DNA of 64,000 nucleotides from Dendrocalamus latiflorus (Eukaryota > Streptophyta > Magnoliopsida > Poales > Poaceae), in contig CM029654.1 of NCBI GenBank assembly GCA_017311315.1, positions 6,455,382-6,519,381 on the forward strand. Direction: 5' to 3'. The position numbers were made by a program, and so were the translations under genes. Shown one piece after another: positions 12,003 to 23,844 of this stretch (positions within the stretch are counted from its first letter, which is position 1; the number at the start of each line of letters is the position of its first letter). The notes under the pieces were generated by a model, which worked only from the letters and a program-made list of their open reading frames with translations, searched no databases and was not told the origin of the DNA.

Positions 12003-12202
12003 GTGACAAGTGTGTGCACGAGGGAGTGGGTGAGGGGGACGGCGCGAACAGAGTGACAAATGTGCGCACAAGGGAGTGGGCTAGGGGGACAACACGGACA
12101 GAGTGACAAGTGTACGTACGAGGGAGCGGGCGAGGGGGACAGCATAGACACAAGGACAAGTATATGCAGAGGGAGTGGGCGAGGGTGGATGGCACGAACA
12201 CA
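12003..12202. repeat. 50-bp tandem repeat, four units
   Basis: Units start at about 12003, 12053, 12103 and 12153, with the form GTGACAAGTGT...GAGGGAGTGGGCGAGGGGGAC. Related GAGGGAG repeats occur at 4070-4150 and 9740-9830, so this is part of the MULE family's subterminal region, placed just upstream of a TATA box. Confidence 0.7.
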
Positions 12203-12349
12203 ACGCAACACTCTGCCTCACAGGGTAATGACATGAAATTAACCACACCATGCTAACCCTTTGGCTTATAAAAGGAGGTGGAAGAGATCTGAGAGAGAAT
12301 ATTATACAACCAAATCCAACACTACATCAGAGCTTTCTTCACCATGTTG

Positions 12350-13131
12350 GGTTGGACAAGAGGCAGAAGAAGCAACAGGACAAGATGATGAAGCAATAGC
12401 AGAAGACCCGCGAACTAGTAAGGTCTATTACAGCCTGTGACAAACAAGAAAGAGATGCTGCAGCATGGGACAAACAAGCAGATTCTACTAGGAGGTCACC
12501 TTCCTACAATGACGCCCCCATAGGAGCATGTCCGTCTTGAACATTCCAACCAAGCATTCGCTGCAACATCCGCCTGAGGGAGAGACGCCACCCCTCTGTT
12601 GGTGCAGAGACCTAGCAAGTTCTTCAAGTCTACGCAGCGCCTCAGTCTGGGCATGCGTTACTGGGGTCGGGCGAACTACTCCTATGACTATCCCCACTAC
12701 CGTCGGGACACGAGCAACTATTGGCAGCTGGCAAGGACTACTTATAGTGTGTTCCCCGCTACTATTTCTCTTCCAGAATACATACTAACAACCTCTACCG
12801 TCTACCCACAGTCTCCAAAACTGCTATGTGGCTACCGCAAGTGGATCGATCTAAAGATCCACCCACATGACCAATGAACTCTCGACTACGAAGAGTGAAA
12901 TGTCAAAGGGCCTGTGAGATCCAGGAGGAGGAGAGCCACAAAGATGAGCAAGTTGAGCATATATGTCAGGAGATGAAATCTCATCTTAAGGCATGCACAC
13001 GCAGGGAGCGCGAGGCTCGTGAGAGGAAGCGTGAGAAAAAGAGGGAAATGACGGCTAAGCCCAAAGAGGCCGTTGAGGAGTTCAACATCGAGCTCGCAAG
13101 GGAGGAAAAATTACCCCGGTCCATACAGTAG
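12350..13131 (+). pseudogene. MULE-associated C-terminal coding block
   Basis: The plus strand carries open stretches at 12599-12877, with MRYWGRANYSYDYPHYRRD and CGYRKWIDLKIHPHDQ, and at 12874-13131, with ACTRREREARERKREKKRE. The second matches ACKRREHEARKAERERKSE near the left end of MULE 1, where DPPHDQWHLACEEWD also occurs. A Cys-Gly...Trp-Ile-Asp piece suggests a GRF-type zinc-finger remnant, which is inference. Frames shift between blocks and there is no intact product. Confidence 0.45.
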
Positions 13132-13821
13132 ATCGGGCTGTTTCGAACTAGTCCCCCCGAAGGTCGAATTTATTTTCATTCCAAAAAGACGCATATGTAT
13201 TGTAGGAGTACTACGGGTTGTTCCATCGTGCATGATACTGTTTCTTATGCACATAACTAAATTCTATATGTCATGTTATTTTTAGCTTTATTATAAAGTC
13301 TATTTTAATTTGCAACAACTCCTACAAATATCAAAATCATATGAATTTTTTGAGCAACATTCAGAGTGCATAAATTTGTGAAAAAATTATACAAATTTTA
13401 TACTTGTTTGAGCTCATTTGCTATATTTAAAAATTCAAACAATTATGGCATATAAATTATAAATTTAGACACGTAATTATGCCGGCTATGCCATTCTGTG
13501 GAGGGCAGCAGGCCACCTGTCATCTGCATGGTGCTGCCGTCCGGTGATCGGGTAGCAGACGCGCTATTTTTGTCATTTTTGTACGTATACAATTATTTTA
13601 TAGATATGAGCTGAAAAGGCACTATATATACACCAAAAATTCCAGAAATCATACAATCTCGACATATAGTGGATACGCGAGAATACAAAAATGAAAGCAA
13701 TGCGAGAATACAAAAATTAAAGCAAACGCAAACACACACGCCAAAAAATCTATACATGGAGGGAGTAAAAGTATTTCATTTCATTATGGTTGTTCAGATG
13801 TAGAACTAGCTTGAAGAATTA

Positions 13822-14133
13822 AGAGGATGTTTGTGTTGGCTTTTATCTTTTACTTAGAAAAGCTAAAAACTAATATAAATATTCAGCTTTTCGAAATAGC
13901 TTTTCCACTCCTTTTTTTACCGCCTCATTTCGAGGATAAGGTGGAGGGTCATAGGTACATCACAGACCTACTTCTCTCACTTCCGTCATACACACACATC
14001 TCTCCCTCATTTTTTTTCACTGCTCGCTCCCTCCTTTTAAAAACCACTTCTTTCAGCCATTACTATTTATTTTTAGCTAAAAGTCATAAGCTACAACGAA
14101 AAGTTATCAGTAAAAATCAATATGAACGTTCCT
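13822..14133. repeat. MITE-like element with weak inverted ends
   Basis: The ends GGATGTTTGTGTTGGCTTTTA and, on the minus strand, GGAACGTTCATATTGATTTTTA are partly inverted copies. The open frame inside is mainly T-rich low complexity. A related AT-rich piece (GGCTTCAGCTTTTTGGCTTT) lies at 14195-14350. Confidence 0.35.
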
Positions 14134-14654
14134 AAGTTTTTTTACTGCGGTCAATAACTGTGGCACGTGCCGCTCGAGAGAAAATTTCATTTCAAATGGC
14201 TTCAGCTTTTTGGCTTTAAATTTTTTTTTTCTGTTTTTTTGACTTTTTTCTTTCTTATTTCTTTGTATTGTTCTAAAAAATTTAATGATAGTTTTTACTA
14301 TATTTTTTTATTTTTTCAATCTATAGAAATCTAACGGCTACTGCAGCACAAAGTCCTCACAAAAAAATCAAAAGGCAAGGTTGAAAGCGCTTCGGAGCAG
14401 GCCCGTACGGTGGCCAGCCAACGTTGATCGAAGTAGTTAGGTCTTACTGTGTCGAGCACTTGCTGCCACTCACAGCACTGTGTGCACAATTAAAGCCTTA
14501 CCGCAGAAAGGACCAGGGGACCAAAGGGTGATCGATCACCGAGAAATCCCCGGACAAGGACACGAGCGATGTGGGCTCACCAATTGCTTCGTTAAAGGTT
14601 GATTGAACTGCTGAGGTGCATGCACGTATGCATGGACCATGAGATTGGAAAAGA

Positions 14655-14885
14655 TTTGTCTGTTCTTTTTAGTTGTTTATGATTTTTAGTTATGATTTAT
14701 AATTTTTAAATTATTTATAAAAAAGTATAGAGTAATAAAAACTCGTATATGATTTTGGTCGATATAAATAAAGTCGTTATAATGTATATTATAGTTAACT
14801 TGATCTTTTCTTGAAAAAAAATACTCTGTTAAAAAACTAGTTACGGTAGAAAAATAAAAAATAATTTTTAAAAACTGAAAAAAAA
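14655..14885. repeat. Dispersed MITE family B, copy 1
   Basis: It carries TGATTTTGGTCGATATAAAT and AATACTCTGTTAAAAAACTAG, the signature shared by four other copies in the window (36645, 52535, 54101, 63629). The left end has a CTGTTCTTTTT motif. Non-coding. Confidence 0.5.
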
Positions 14886-15120
14886 GAAATCTGATATGTA
14901 AAAGGTCACCCTCCTGGAGCCAATGGAATGGTTCTCAACTTGTGCCTTTTGTAAGTTGTAGCGCCGCAAGGATTGGATACACTTCTCCTTATTGCTACTT
15001 GGGATAAATGGTCACCGCGCAACAAATCTCTTGCGCCTTCGTCCTCGTCTTGAATGATAGGTCTATGCCAATAGTGAATTGCCCTATTTAATTTCATAGT
15101 GTTGTAATACTCAATACTAT

Positions 15121-15335
15121 GTTGTTTGATTTTGCAGTATTGTCTTACCTAGTGTCATATTGTGTTGTTTGATTTTCTAGTATTGTCCTACCATGTGCCA
15201 TGTTGTGTTGTTTGATTTTCCAGTATTGTCCTACCTAGTGCCATGTTGTGTTGTTTGATTTTCCCGTATTGTCGTACCTAGTGCCATGTTGTGTTGTTTG
15301 ATTTTCCAGTATTGTCCTACGTAGTGCCATGTTAT
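15121..15335. repeat. 43-bp tandem repeat, five units
   Basis: GTTGTTTGATTTTCCAGTAT recurs at 15121, 15164, 15207, 15250 and 15293, an exact 43-bp period. Units differ at a few positions. Contiguous units without unique spacers make it a minisatellite, not a CRISPR-like array. Confidence 0.85.
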
Positions 15336-15359
15336 GTTTCGTAACCCTTTTTGGTGATA

Positions 15360-15620
15360 CTCGCTTCGTCCCATAATATAAGTCTATAACTCATCATGCA
15401 CACAGATCATGAAAATCCTAAATCTATGAAAAGTTTAATATTATTAGATCATGCATGCTCCTATTAAATGGTATATTATAACTACTCATTCGCTTTTAAG
15501 CATTAAATACGAGTATATAGTAGAAATATTATAATAACCACATCTTTAATCTTCACAATAGACTTATATTGTAGGAAGAAGGTTTTTCAAAAATGAAAAC
15601 TTTATTGTGGGACGGGGGAG
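15360..15620. mobile_element. Stowaway-type MITE
   Basis: The left end CTCGCTTCGTCCCATAATAT and the right end (minus strand) CTCCCCCGTCCCACAATAAA are inverted repeats of the classic Stowaway (Tc1/mariner-derived) form. Flanking TA dinucleotides occur at 15358-15359 and 15621-15622. 261 bp, AT-rich, non-coding. Confidence 0.75.
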
Positions 15621-15622
15621 TA

Positions 15623-16605
15623 ATAGATTCAAGCCCGGGTATGTATATGCACGCAAGTTTGCCTGTGAGGGAAACGTAAGTAATAGTCAATTGGCAAAGT
15701 AGAAACCGCACAAAGTTGTACGAAATGAGATGTCGGTTTGGAAAACTTTTTTTTAAAAAGGAAAAAAATTATGTCAAAAACAGTGATTCCGATATGACTG
15801 CTACGGAATTCCTGTGATTCAGAGGGGCATGATGATCAAACATTGCAAAAATCACGTGAAAATTTACTTTCACACGAGCTCTAGTGCTCTACAGTCTGCA
15901 GTCTGCAATAGTAGCCTATTCCGGCAGCTCATTATGGGCTACTCCTGAGTCCTGACCGTAGATGAGTGGTTTGCCATATTCAAAGACCTGCACCCTGTTC
16001 TCCGGTGTCGGCTCCGGAGCGCATGGCGGAGCCCACTGCACGCTTTCCAAGCTGGTACCGAATCCAAACAGAAGTGTGTGGTACCGGACACTTGATTGAC
16101 AAATCCCCCGCCACACGCCGACGGTCTCCGTCGTATTCTACTATGCTATCACGAATCAACCGCGTTTGAACGTAGGCATGGGTACCTATGGGATTTTAAG
16201 ACGACGGTGATTATGCTCCGGGGTGAGGTTTTTTTTTTTGGCTAAAAATATAGCGGAATCTCACCTTCCCGCATGTAGATCTAGTAGTTCGGCCGTGCCA
16301 AGCAGTATGGCACTGATGGGTTTCGGGCCATGCTAGCTCGACACAATCACCCTGTTGTATCAGGTCATATTGGTATAACTCGTCTCTGACAAAGTGTAGG
16401 TACGGCTGAGGATACAATAGGTCACCGTTGTATCGTGCCGGCCTAGACCGACCATGTTTCTAAATCGGAAAAAAAAACTTATAGGAAAGGATCAAATTGT
16501 GAGTTTTATAAAGTTTAGAGTTGCATCGGGAATTTCAGTGCCAGTCCAAACACAATGCCAACTCCCACCACTACCCGCATGCACGCACGCAACAGCCGCG
16601 AAAGA
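15623..16605. other. Intergenic, possible coding scrap on the minus strand
   Basis: An open frame at 16116-15916 (minus) contains VQVFEYGKPLIYGQDSGVAH, which looks protein-like, but I cannot assign it. It has no clear splice sites or partner exons. The remainder shows nothing recognisable. Confidence 0.25.
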
Positions 16606-16608
16606 TTA

Positions 16609-16890
16609 GGGTATCTCCAATGGTTATAGCTAGCAACTAACTATAAGACTTCCACATCATCTATATAGTACACACCAAAGCTAGCATTCTAAAGAACTAT
16701 CTATAAGGATAGCTATTTGATGCTTACATGCACACACAGAATTTATAGAGGCTACCTCGTTTGGCGTTATAGACTAGTGCTTAAGGAAGAGCTGGCTCGA
16801 TTTTTTTTGCATACTCTCTTTTCTTCACATAGGATATATGCTGATGTGTACATACATATAGCTAGTTGACTCAAACCATTGGAGATGCCC
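16609..16890. mobile_element. Tourist-type MITE
   Basis: Terminal inverted repeats GGGTATCTCCAATGGTT and (minus strand) GGGCATCTCCAATGGTT are flanked by TTA at 16606-16608 and 16891-16893. A 3-bp TTA duplication is the signature of PIF/Harbinger-derived Tourist elements. 282 bp, non-coding. Confidence 0.8.
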
Positions 16891-16893
16891 TTA

Positions 16894-17667
16894 CGTGGCA
16901 ACTGCGGCCGGGCCAACCGACCAAGGCATATGCACGCACCGCACGTCCGCACCCTGGCCGAAAAGCGTATTCCCTCCCCCGGCGCGCCTGCCGTGCCAGG
17001 CTAGGAAAGCGATCAATGCCGGTGCGGTGCGTGGGCACGGGCTCGTGCACTGGGCCTTCCGTTCCGGCCCTTTCCACGTCCGCGTACGTGCCGCGCAAGA
17101 GCCGAGCCCCACGTGGGCACGCGCACCGAACGGATAGGTCCTCCCCGACCCGAGCGAGTAGGGGAGGGGAAGCGAAAGGGACGAGGGTAGGACGGGCCTT
17201 GGAGCGGAGAGAACATTTCGCATGGCCCGTGTCGCGTGTGCCGTGTCACGGCTCACGTTGCCAGGCGAGTGACTCCGGTGCGCCAAGTGCGTGCCCGCTT
17301 GCGGCCCTGTTCCTCCCTGTCCCTGGCCTCCTCGATCTGCTGTCCTCCGGTGTCGTCGTCACGTAAAGCTACGTACGCCTAGGTGACAACTTTCATGATC
17401 AAAATTCGATCATTTCTAAACTTCCCCCCCCCCGGGGGGGGATCGTAACGCAAAATTTTGACATAATTAAGCGAAAGAGACAGGCACCAATACCTGGTCT
17501 TTGCGGCCCAAATGCGCACGCACGAGTGGCAGGGGATACATGGCCGGCCCTTCCCTACTCCCGTTGCAGCGCAGCCGCAGCCTCTTCTATCACCGTGTGC
17601 CGCCTCAGGCCCACGCAGGAACCGTCTCGCGCCTCTCACACCTGGGCCGGTGCACGGCTGACGTCCC
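16894..17667. other. GC-rich stretch left of the copia insertion
   Basis: Long open frames exist on both strands at 16866-17366, but their Arg/Pro/Ala-rich products look like GC composition. A C9G8 homopolymer run sits near 17430. At 17501-17667 a plus-strand frame is interrupted by the copia element and stays open beyond it (24992 to about 25110). Perhaps a gene leader or first exon of an unknown gene. Confidence 0.3.
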
Positions 17668-17858
17668 TGTTGTGAGAGAATATTGAGACAAGTGTTTGAG
17701 GGAAAGATTGCTTATCATTCATTAGACTTCAATCTGTACATGTTGATACATATATATAGATGATCATGGGGTGGCTTGAATAGATGTCTGTATAGAGAAG
17801 ACATCTGTACATAGAGGCACCTATACATTTGGGCACCTGTTACTTTTTGTATGTAACA
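17668..17858 (-). repeat. 3' LTR of the copia element
   Basis: 191 bp; on the minus strand it starts TGTTACATACAAAAAG and ends TCTCACAACA. It matches the 5' LTR base for base by eye. Confidence 0.95.
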
Positions 17859-17868
17859 CTCCCCCTTG
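17859..17868 (-). promoter_or_regulatory. Polypurine tract
   Basis: CAAGGGGGAG on the minus strand lies directly before the 3' LTR, the expected position of the plus-strand primer for reverse transcription. Confidence 0.75.
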
Positions 17869-18172
17869 ACCAATGTATCTTCATATGATCATCTTGATTC
17901 ATCATCTTGGAAAAACTCCTCCAAAACCCTGTAGGGAAAAATATGAGGAGAACCTATAAAGTAGATATGCCATGAAAAACTCCTTTAAAACCCAATGGGA
18001 AAATTTAAGGAGAAAATTTGATATGGCATATATATGATTATATCTCCTTAAAAACCTCTGTGGGGAAAATAGAGATATAATACATTTATGATTATGTTGT
18101 CATATTGCCTCATTAAAAACCTTAATGAGAAACCTTAGAGGAAAAACTCATAAAGGGAAAAGAGTACAATAT

Positions 18173-21100
18173 TTATATTGAACGGGTTAAATCTTGGGAG
18201 ATTTCTCCCCCTGATATCTGCAAATCACGTAGTCTTCGCATACCAATTCCATGAACACATTTTTGGAATGTGAAAATTGGTAATGACTTGGTGAATAAGT
18301 CCGCGAGATTATCACAAGACTTAGTTTGCAGAATATTTATTTCCCCACTCTCTTGCAATTCATGTGGGTAAAATAATTTAGGTGCAATATGTTTTGTGAT
18401 ATTGCTCTTTATGTAACCCGTTTGCATTTGGACAACGCAAGTAGCATTATCTTCGTAGATAATGGTAGGTGATGCAATAGCACCTATACCACATGATTGT
18501 TGTATGTGGTTAATCATTCTGCGAAGTCATACACATTCAAGTGATGCTTCATATAATGAAATTATTTCAGAATGATTAGTGGATGTAGCCACTAGAGTCT
18601 GTTTCGAAGACTTTCAAGAGATGACTGTTCCACCGTGTAAAAATACAAAGCCTGTTTGAGATCTGGCATTATGGGGATCTGATAAATAGCCAACATCTGT
18701 ATATCCTACTAAATCCACATTTTTATTCTTCTGGAAGAATAGACCGAGATCTTTAGTGCCTTGAAGATATCTAAGGATATGCTTCATTCCTACCCAATGT
18801 CTTTTGGTTGGAGTAGCGCTATGTCTAGCAAGTAGATTTACCGCAAATGCAATATCCGGCCGGGTGCAGTTTGCAAGGTACATAAGCGCTCCGATGGCAC
18901 TGAGATATGGAACCTCGGGTCCCAATAACTCTTCATTGTCATCTCGGGGTCTAAATGGATCTTTGTCCCTGTCGAGAGATCGAACAACCATGGGGGTTTT
19001 CGATGGATATGATTTGTCCATATTGAATTTCTCCAATATTTTCTGGACATAGGCTGATTGATGCACTAGGATGCATGTATGAAGGTGCTCAAGTTGTATA
19101 CCTAAGCTAAATTTGGTTTTACCCAAATCATTCATTTCAAAATTCCGTCATAAGATGATTACGTGCTTCATCTATATCCTGTGTGTTGAGGATCTTTTGA
19201 TGAATACGCATGGACAATCATCATTGTTGGAGTATCCCTTTTTGGTTAGGAACTCACTTAGTCGGTTGTACCAAATTCTACCCGACTGTTTCAAGCCGTA
19301 TAAAGACTTGTTTAATTTTACACAATATATATTGCGATTTGCGTTCGGATTCGGAATTGAAATTCCATCGGGAACTTTCATGTATATGTCCGAATCAAGT
19401 GACCCATAAAGATATGCAGTCACTACATCCATCAACTGAAAAGATAGATGATTTTTAACTGCCAATGAGATTAAGTATCGGAATGTTATTCCACTCATTA
19501 CTGGAGAATAAGTTTCATTGAAATCAATGCCGGGTCTCTGCGTGAACCCTTGTGCTACAAGCCTTGCTTTGTATCTCACCACCTCATTGTTTTCATTCCG
19601 TTTGCGGACGAAAACCCATTTGAAACCGACAGGGAATACTTTGGGAGGTGTATGTATCACATTGGTGAATACATCTCTTTTCTTGAGCGAGGCTAACTCC
19701 TCTTGAATTGCATCCTTCCATTGAATCCAGTCCGAGCGCTGTTTGCACTCTGCCATGGTCTTAGTATCTGGATCATTTTGAAGGTTATTTGCAATTGTTG
19801 TGGAGAAATAAATGTCGACAAATGTAGTCTTACGATCGTATGATTATCCAGAATCAGTATAGTTTGTGGAAATTTCTTGGACCCCTGATGACTCAATGTT
19901 ATTTCCCAAAACATTTGAGTCGGGGTATTCCGATGTCCCAGGATCAGTATTTGAGTGCACTGTTGATCTGGGTTCAAGGATCCTTTGGTGTCTATCAACT
20001 TGAGGTTGATCTGCATTTACATTCTTTTGTTTCCTTTGTCGCTTGTTAGAAGTTGTATCCGCCATTTGTACCGTACTTCTCCCCCTCTTATTTTGAACTG
20101 GGAGTTGAGTGGTATTTTGCGGTACCTCCACTCTTTCAGGTACATTTCTGGCAGGATTATAGGATTTTGTGACACCCTTATAATCAGTAAATGCATCTGG
20201 CAGGTTATTTGCAATGTTTTGCAAATGAATGAGTTTCTGAACTTGAAGTTCAGTCTCTCTGGTACGTGGGTCTGAGGTAGGAATGCGTTGAACATTCCAA
20301 TTAATTTCCTGGCATTCAGTTTGGTACTTGTTGTCTCCCCCTAATGCCGGGAAATGTTCCTCATTGAATATGCAATCAGCGTACCGGGCCGTAAACAGGT
20401 CCCCTGTTAGGGGCTCGAGGTATTTTATGATTGACGGAGATTTATACCCAACATAGATCCCAAGTTTCCTGTGAGGTCCCATTGAGGTACGCTGCGGTTG
20501 TGAGATCGGTACGTATGTAGCGCAACCGAACTTTCGCAGATGGGAAATATCTGATGGATTTCCACGTAGTAATTGTAGCGGGGAAGTGCTATGATAAGCA
20601 GTTGGACGCAATTGGATTAAGTCAGCAGCGTGTAAAACTGCATGACCCCAACATGATGTTGGTAAGTTGCAATTCTGTAGTAATGGTCTTGCAATGAGCT
20701 TGATTCTCTTGATAAGAGATTCTGCTAAACCATTTTGTGTATGGACATATGGAACAGAGTGTTGAACTTGTATCCCAAGAGTCATACAATCGTCATTGAA
20801 TGCATGGTATGAAAATTCAGCAGCAATATCCATTCAAATTGATTGAATTCGATATTCAGGGTAATGTGCTCGTAATTGGATAATTTGACCAATTAACTTA
20901 GCAAATGCATGGTTTCGTGTGGATAAAAGACACACGTGTGACCATCTAGTAGATGAGTCAATTAGAACCATGAAGTACCTGAACGGTCCACACAATGGTT
21001 GTATAGGACCACATATATCTCCTTGAATGCGTTCAAGGAATTTAAGTGGTTCAGCTCTGATTTTAAGATAAGAGGGTCTTAAAATCAATTTTCCGGTAGC

Positions 21101-21690
21101 ACAGGAAGTGCACACAAAATCTGAGGATTCCGGAAATTTTTGTCTTGAGGTATGTATGACCAATTGAATTGCTAATAATTTTCCTCATCATTCCAATGCC
21201 TGGGTGGCCAAGGCGATCATGCCATGTTTGGAATGTGTTAATGTTTTGAAAAATTACTTTGTACGCAATATGTTTGAACGGATGTGATGTATGTATAGTA
21301 CAATCCGGAGGGTAAAGATGGAATTTTTTTTAGTACTTGTGTGCCATATCCGTTGTTGTTGGTTAAGAGGAGATATTCCTCTTTGTTGTCATTTTGGGTT
21401 TCAACATGGAAACCATTGTGACGGATATCTCTATAACTAAGTAGGGTACGTGTTGAATCGGGATACAAGAGTGCATCCTCAATTTCCAATTATGTACCCA
21501 TAGGGAGAGTGATAGAGGCGCGACCAGAGCCTACTATCGTTGCATCGCGTCCAGCGATGGTTAAAATATTTCCTTTCCTCCTAGTAAGAGTTAGGAAATA
21601 TTTTGTGTCCCTAAGTATAGAGTTTGTGGTACCACTATCCACAAGGCATAATTCCTCCTCCATTGGATTGACTCCAAAAATCTATATACA
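18173..21690 (-). pseudogene. Copia pol (PR-INT-RT-RH), inactivated
   Basis: On the minus strand: a protease segment near 21680-21500 with CLVDSGTT; a pre-integrase HDRLGHPG motif near 21225; the integrase core 21163-20834 and 20833-19844 (GDICGPI, NGLAESLIKRIK); RT at 19756-19172 (VFVRKRNENNEVVRYKARLV); the connection region and RNase H at 19135-18173. Lesions: stops near 21490, at 20834-20836, near 19172 and between 18614 and 18517, plus frame breaks. Between KRSST (about 19190) and the EARNHLMTEF block the catalytic YxDD box expected for copia RT is missing, apparently by a short deletion. The copy cannot encode active RT. Confidence 0.85.
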
Positions 21691-21879
21691 CAAAGAAGAA
21701 TTTGATGAAATTCTTATAGTGGTATATATAGAATACATACAAACTTTATTTATAATATCGAATGTGTTCGATATATGATTGTAGCATACAAGCTTACAAT
21801 ATAGATGACAACATTATTTATATTAAACAACATGCACAATTAAGGCATAATGAAATAAGGTATCTCAAAGTGTAGGAGC

Positions 21880-22973
21880 CTAGTTAAAGTCTCCAAACAG
21901 ATCGTTAGAAGTGTACTCCACGATCATGTCCTCCTTATCATCAATGTTCCCATCAAGTGGAGGCAGTGCCTTGGTGTTGTTTGGTCCCGCATCCGCAGGA
22001 GCGGAGTAGGAGCACCCAGGAGCATTTTGCTTAGTGATGACAGGTTGGAGGAATTCTTCTATGTTGACATCAGATTGGGAGTTGAAGTGTGCTTCAAATT
22101 GTCCACCTTGATTGGAACGTCCTTGATTGGAGCGTCCTCGTCCCACGAAATTCAAGTACAAAGCCACCAAGTGCTTGGGAGTGCGACATTTCTCAGTCGG
22201 ATGGCTGTAACAGCCACACTTGACACAAGTGTTAGACTTGTTCGTTTTCGACTTAGAAACATCCTTTCCCTTGTTAGCACCACGAGACTGACGCTGACTC
22301 TTGCGCTTGTTCTTCCCTTTGAAGTTTCCAGAATTGCTAGAGTTAGTAGCATTCCCTTGAGGTTTGTTCTGAGTGTTAGCATGTACTTCTGGCAAAGGCT
22401 TAGTGCCCAAAAGGCGCAGATTAGAGTTCCAAAGTAGGAGCTCACTATGCCTTTCTGCCTGAAGTAATGTTTTAATCAAGTCAGAATAAACGGTGAAACC
22501 TCTTTCACGGTATTGTTGCTGAAGGATCATTTGTGCAGGAAGCATGGTAGACAATGTCTTCTCAATTTTCTCCGCATCAGATGGTTCCTTCTCGCAAAAC
22601 TTTAGTTTAGAACTGATTTTATGAACAGCATGGTTGAACTCTCCCACAGATTTAAAATCTTGTATGCGGAGGTGGTTCCACGCATTGACAGCTTCCAGTA
22701 GGATGACTGCTTTCTGCTGTTCATAACGTGTTTGAAGAGCAAGCCACAAAGTGTGTGGGTCTTCTTCCATCAGATACTCAACCTTGAGATCAGGATGGAT
22801 GTGATACCTTATGATAAATAAGGCATTGTACTTGAGAGGCTCAGCCAAAGGAGCTACACCCTCTTGAGGGGCTGCAATTGCCCGCGCAACGATAGACTCA
22901 CTTTGAGATCCATCGCCCATGTGGGGAAGTTGTGGCCGTCAAGAGCGAGAGCCTTAAACTCTTTAGTAGCCAT
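21880..22973 (-). pseudogene. Copia gag, frameshifted
   Basis: An ATG at 22973 (minus) opens MATKEFKALALDGHNFPTW, the usual start of this gag class. The frame is lost near 22870. From there the next frame is open to 21880: YNALFIIRYHIHPDLK, a UBN2-type capsid region, then a basic linker and the zinc knuckle CVKCGCYSHPTEKC (CX2CX4HX4C). It ends in a stop after SNDLFGDFN, with about 190 bp before the protease, so gag and pol are separate frames here. One frameshift breaks an otherwise well-kept gag. Confidence 0.85.
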
Positions 22974-23153
22974 TGTGCCTACATATGTAGGGCCACAGAT
23001 TTGTTAAAATCTTTGGCAATGTTAAATAAGCAATGCGAAATGCAAGTAATCAAGGTAAACTTGAAATACATAAAGGGACATTCTCCTATTGTGGAACAAC
23101 AAAGTTAATCACCAATGGTATTAACATTATTTTAATTCATTTTTCAACATTGA

Positions 23154-23470
23154 GTGCGCACTTTGAGGATGCTAATCCCATAGTAGTACTTTGATACTAC
23201 CTTGTGTATGGCCAATGTGAAAAATAACCATGGTAATCACTTAGGTGTAGACCTTGTATTAATTTATAATCAAATTGGGTACGCACGTTGAGGATGAAAT
23301 CCCACAGTAGTACCATGGTACTACCTTGTGTATGGCCAATTGGAAAATAAATAAAGGTAGTCACCCAAAAGTGTAGACCAAATTGTTTCAAAACTTGATA
23401 TTGGGTACGCACATTGAGGAATAAATCCCGCAGTAGTACTATGGTACTACCTTGTGTATGGCTAATATCA
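23154..23470. repeat. 125-bp tandem repeat with hairpin palindromes
   Basis: Two full units and one partial start near 23154, 23279 and 23405, each with GTACGCAC.TTGAGGA...CTTGTGTATGG. Each holds a palindrome, perfect in unit 2 (GTAGTACCATGGTACTAC). It lies in the untranslated leader between the 5' LTR and gag. Confidence 0.8.
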
Positions 23471-23744
23471 AAGTTAAGAAACTTTGTGTTATTCCAAAAT
23501 GAGAGAAAATCAACCGAAAGCATTTGCATAAAAAAATATTAAGTGCTTGTATGGTAAGCTAGAAAACATAATATTTAAATTGCATAAGATTGATTGCAAT
23601 AATTGATGTATAATACATTGCATGGAAACACATATGTACAATACAAGGTTACATACAAAATAAAAATTCTGCATTTTCCACGAATTAGAGGGGGAAAACG
23701 CAAAATTCCGAAACCTGGGCTAGAGCCCGTTCGGCCTTTTGGCC

Positions 23745-23842
23745 CATGTGGGGAGGTGGGGTTTAATGGGCCAAATGCCCATTTTGGGGCAGCCATGTGG
23801 GGAGGTGGGGTTTAATGGGCCAAATGCCCATTTTGGGGCAGC
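23745..23842. repeat. 49-bp perfect tandem duplication
   Basis: CATGTGGGGAGGTGGGG... occupies 23745-23793 and is repeated exactly at 23794-23842, immediately left of a TATA-like sequence. It is recent, since no differences are seen. Confidence 0.85.
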
Positions 23843-23844
23843 CA

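Larger units (their letters stand above)
11465..13640 (+). mobile_element. Mutator-like element 2 (rearranged, 5'-truncated)
   Basis: From about 11471 the plus strand matches the minus strand of MULE 1 from about 9120 downward, through the same N-terminal coding block. The DDE core is missing. A 50-bp tandem array, a plus-strand TATA (TATAAAAG at 12267-12274) and a C-terminal coding block follow, then the AT-rich terminal region to about 13640. It is therefore a deleted relative of MULE 1 in opposite orientation. Confidence 0.5.

Noticed and set aside
15121..15335. CRISPR-like regular spacing
   Set aside because: The 43-bp units are contiguous with no unique spacers, and the genome is a plant's.
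16866..17366. 166-residue open frame in GC-rich DNA
   Set aside because: Arg/Pro/Ala-rich in overlapping frames on both strands, no domain, no splice partners; GC composition explains it.
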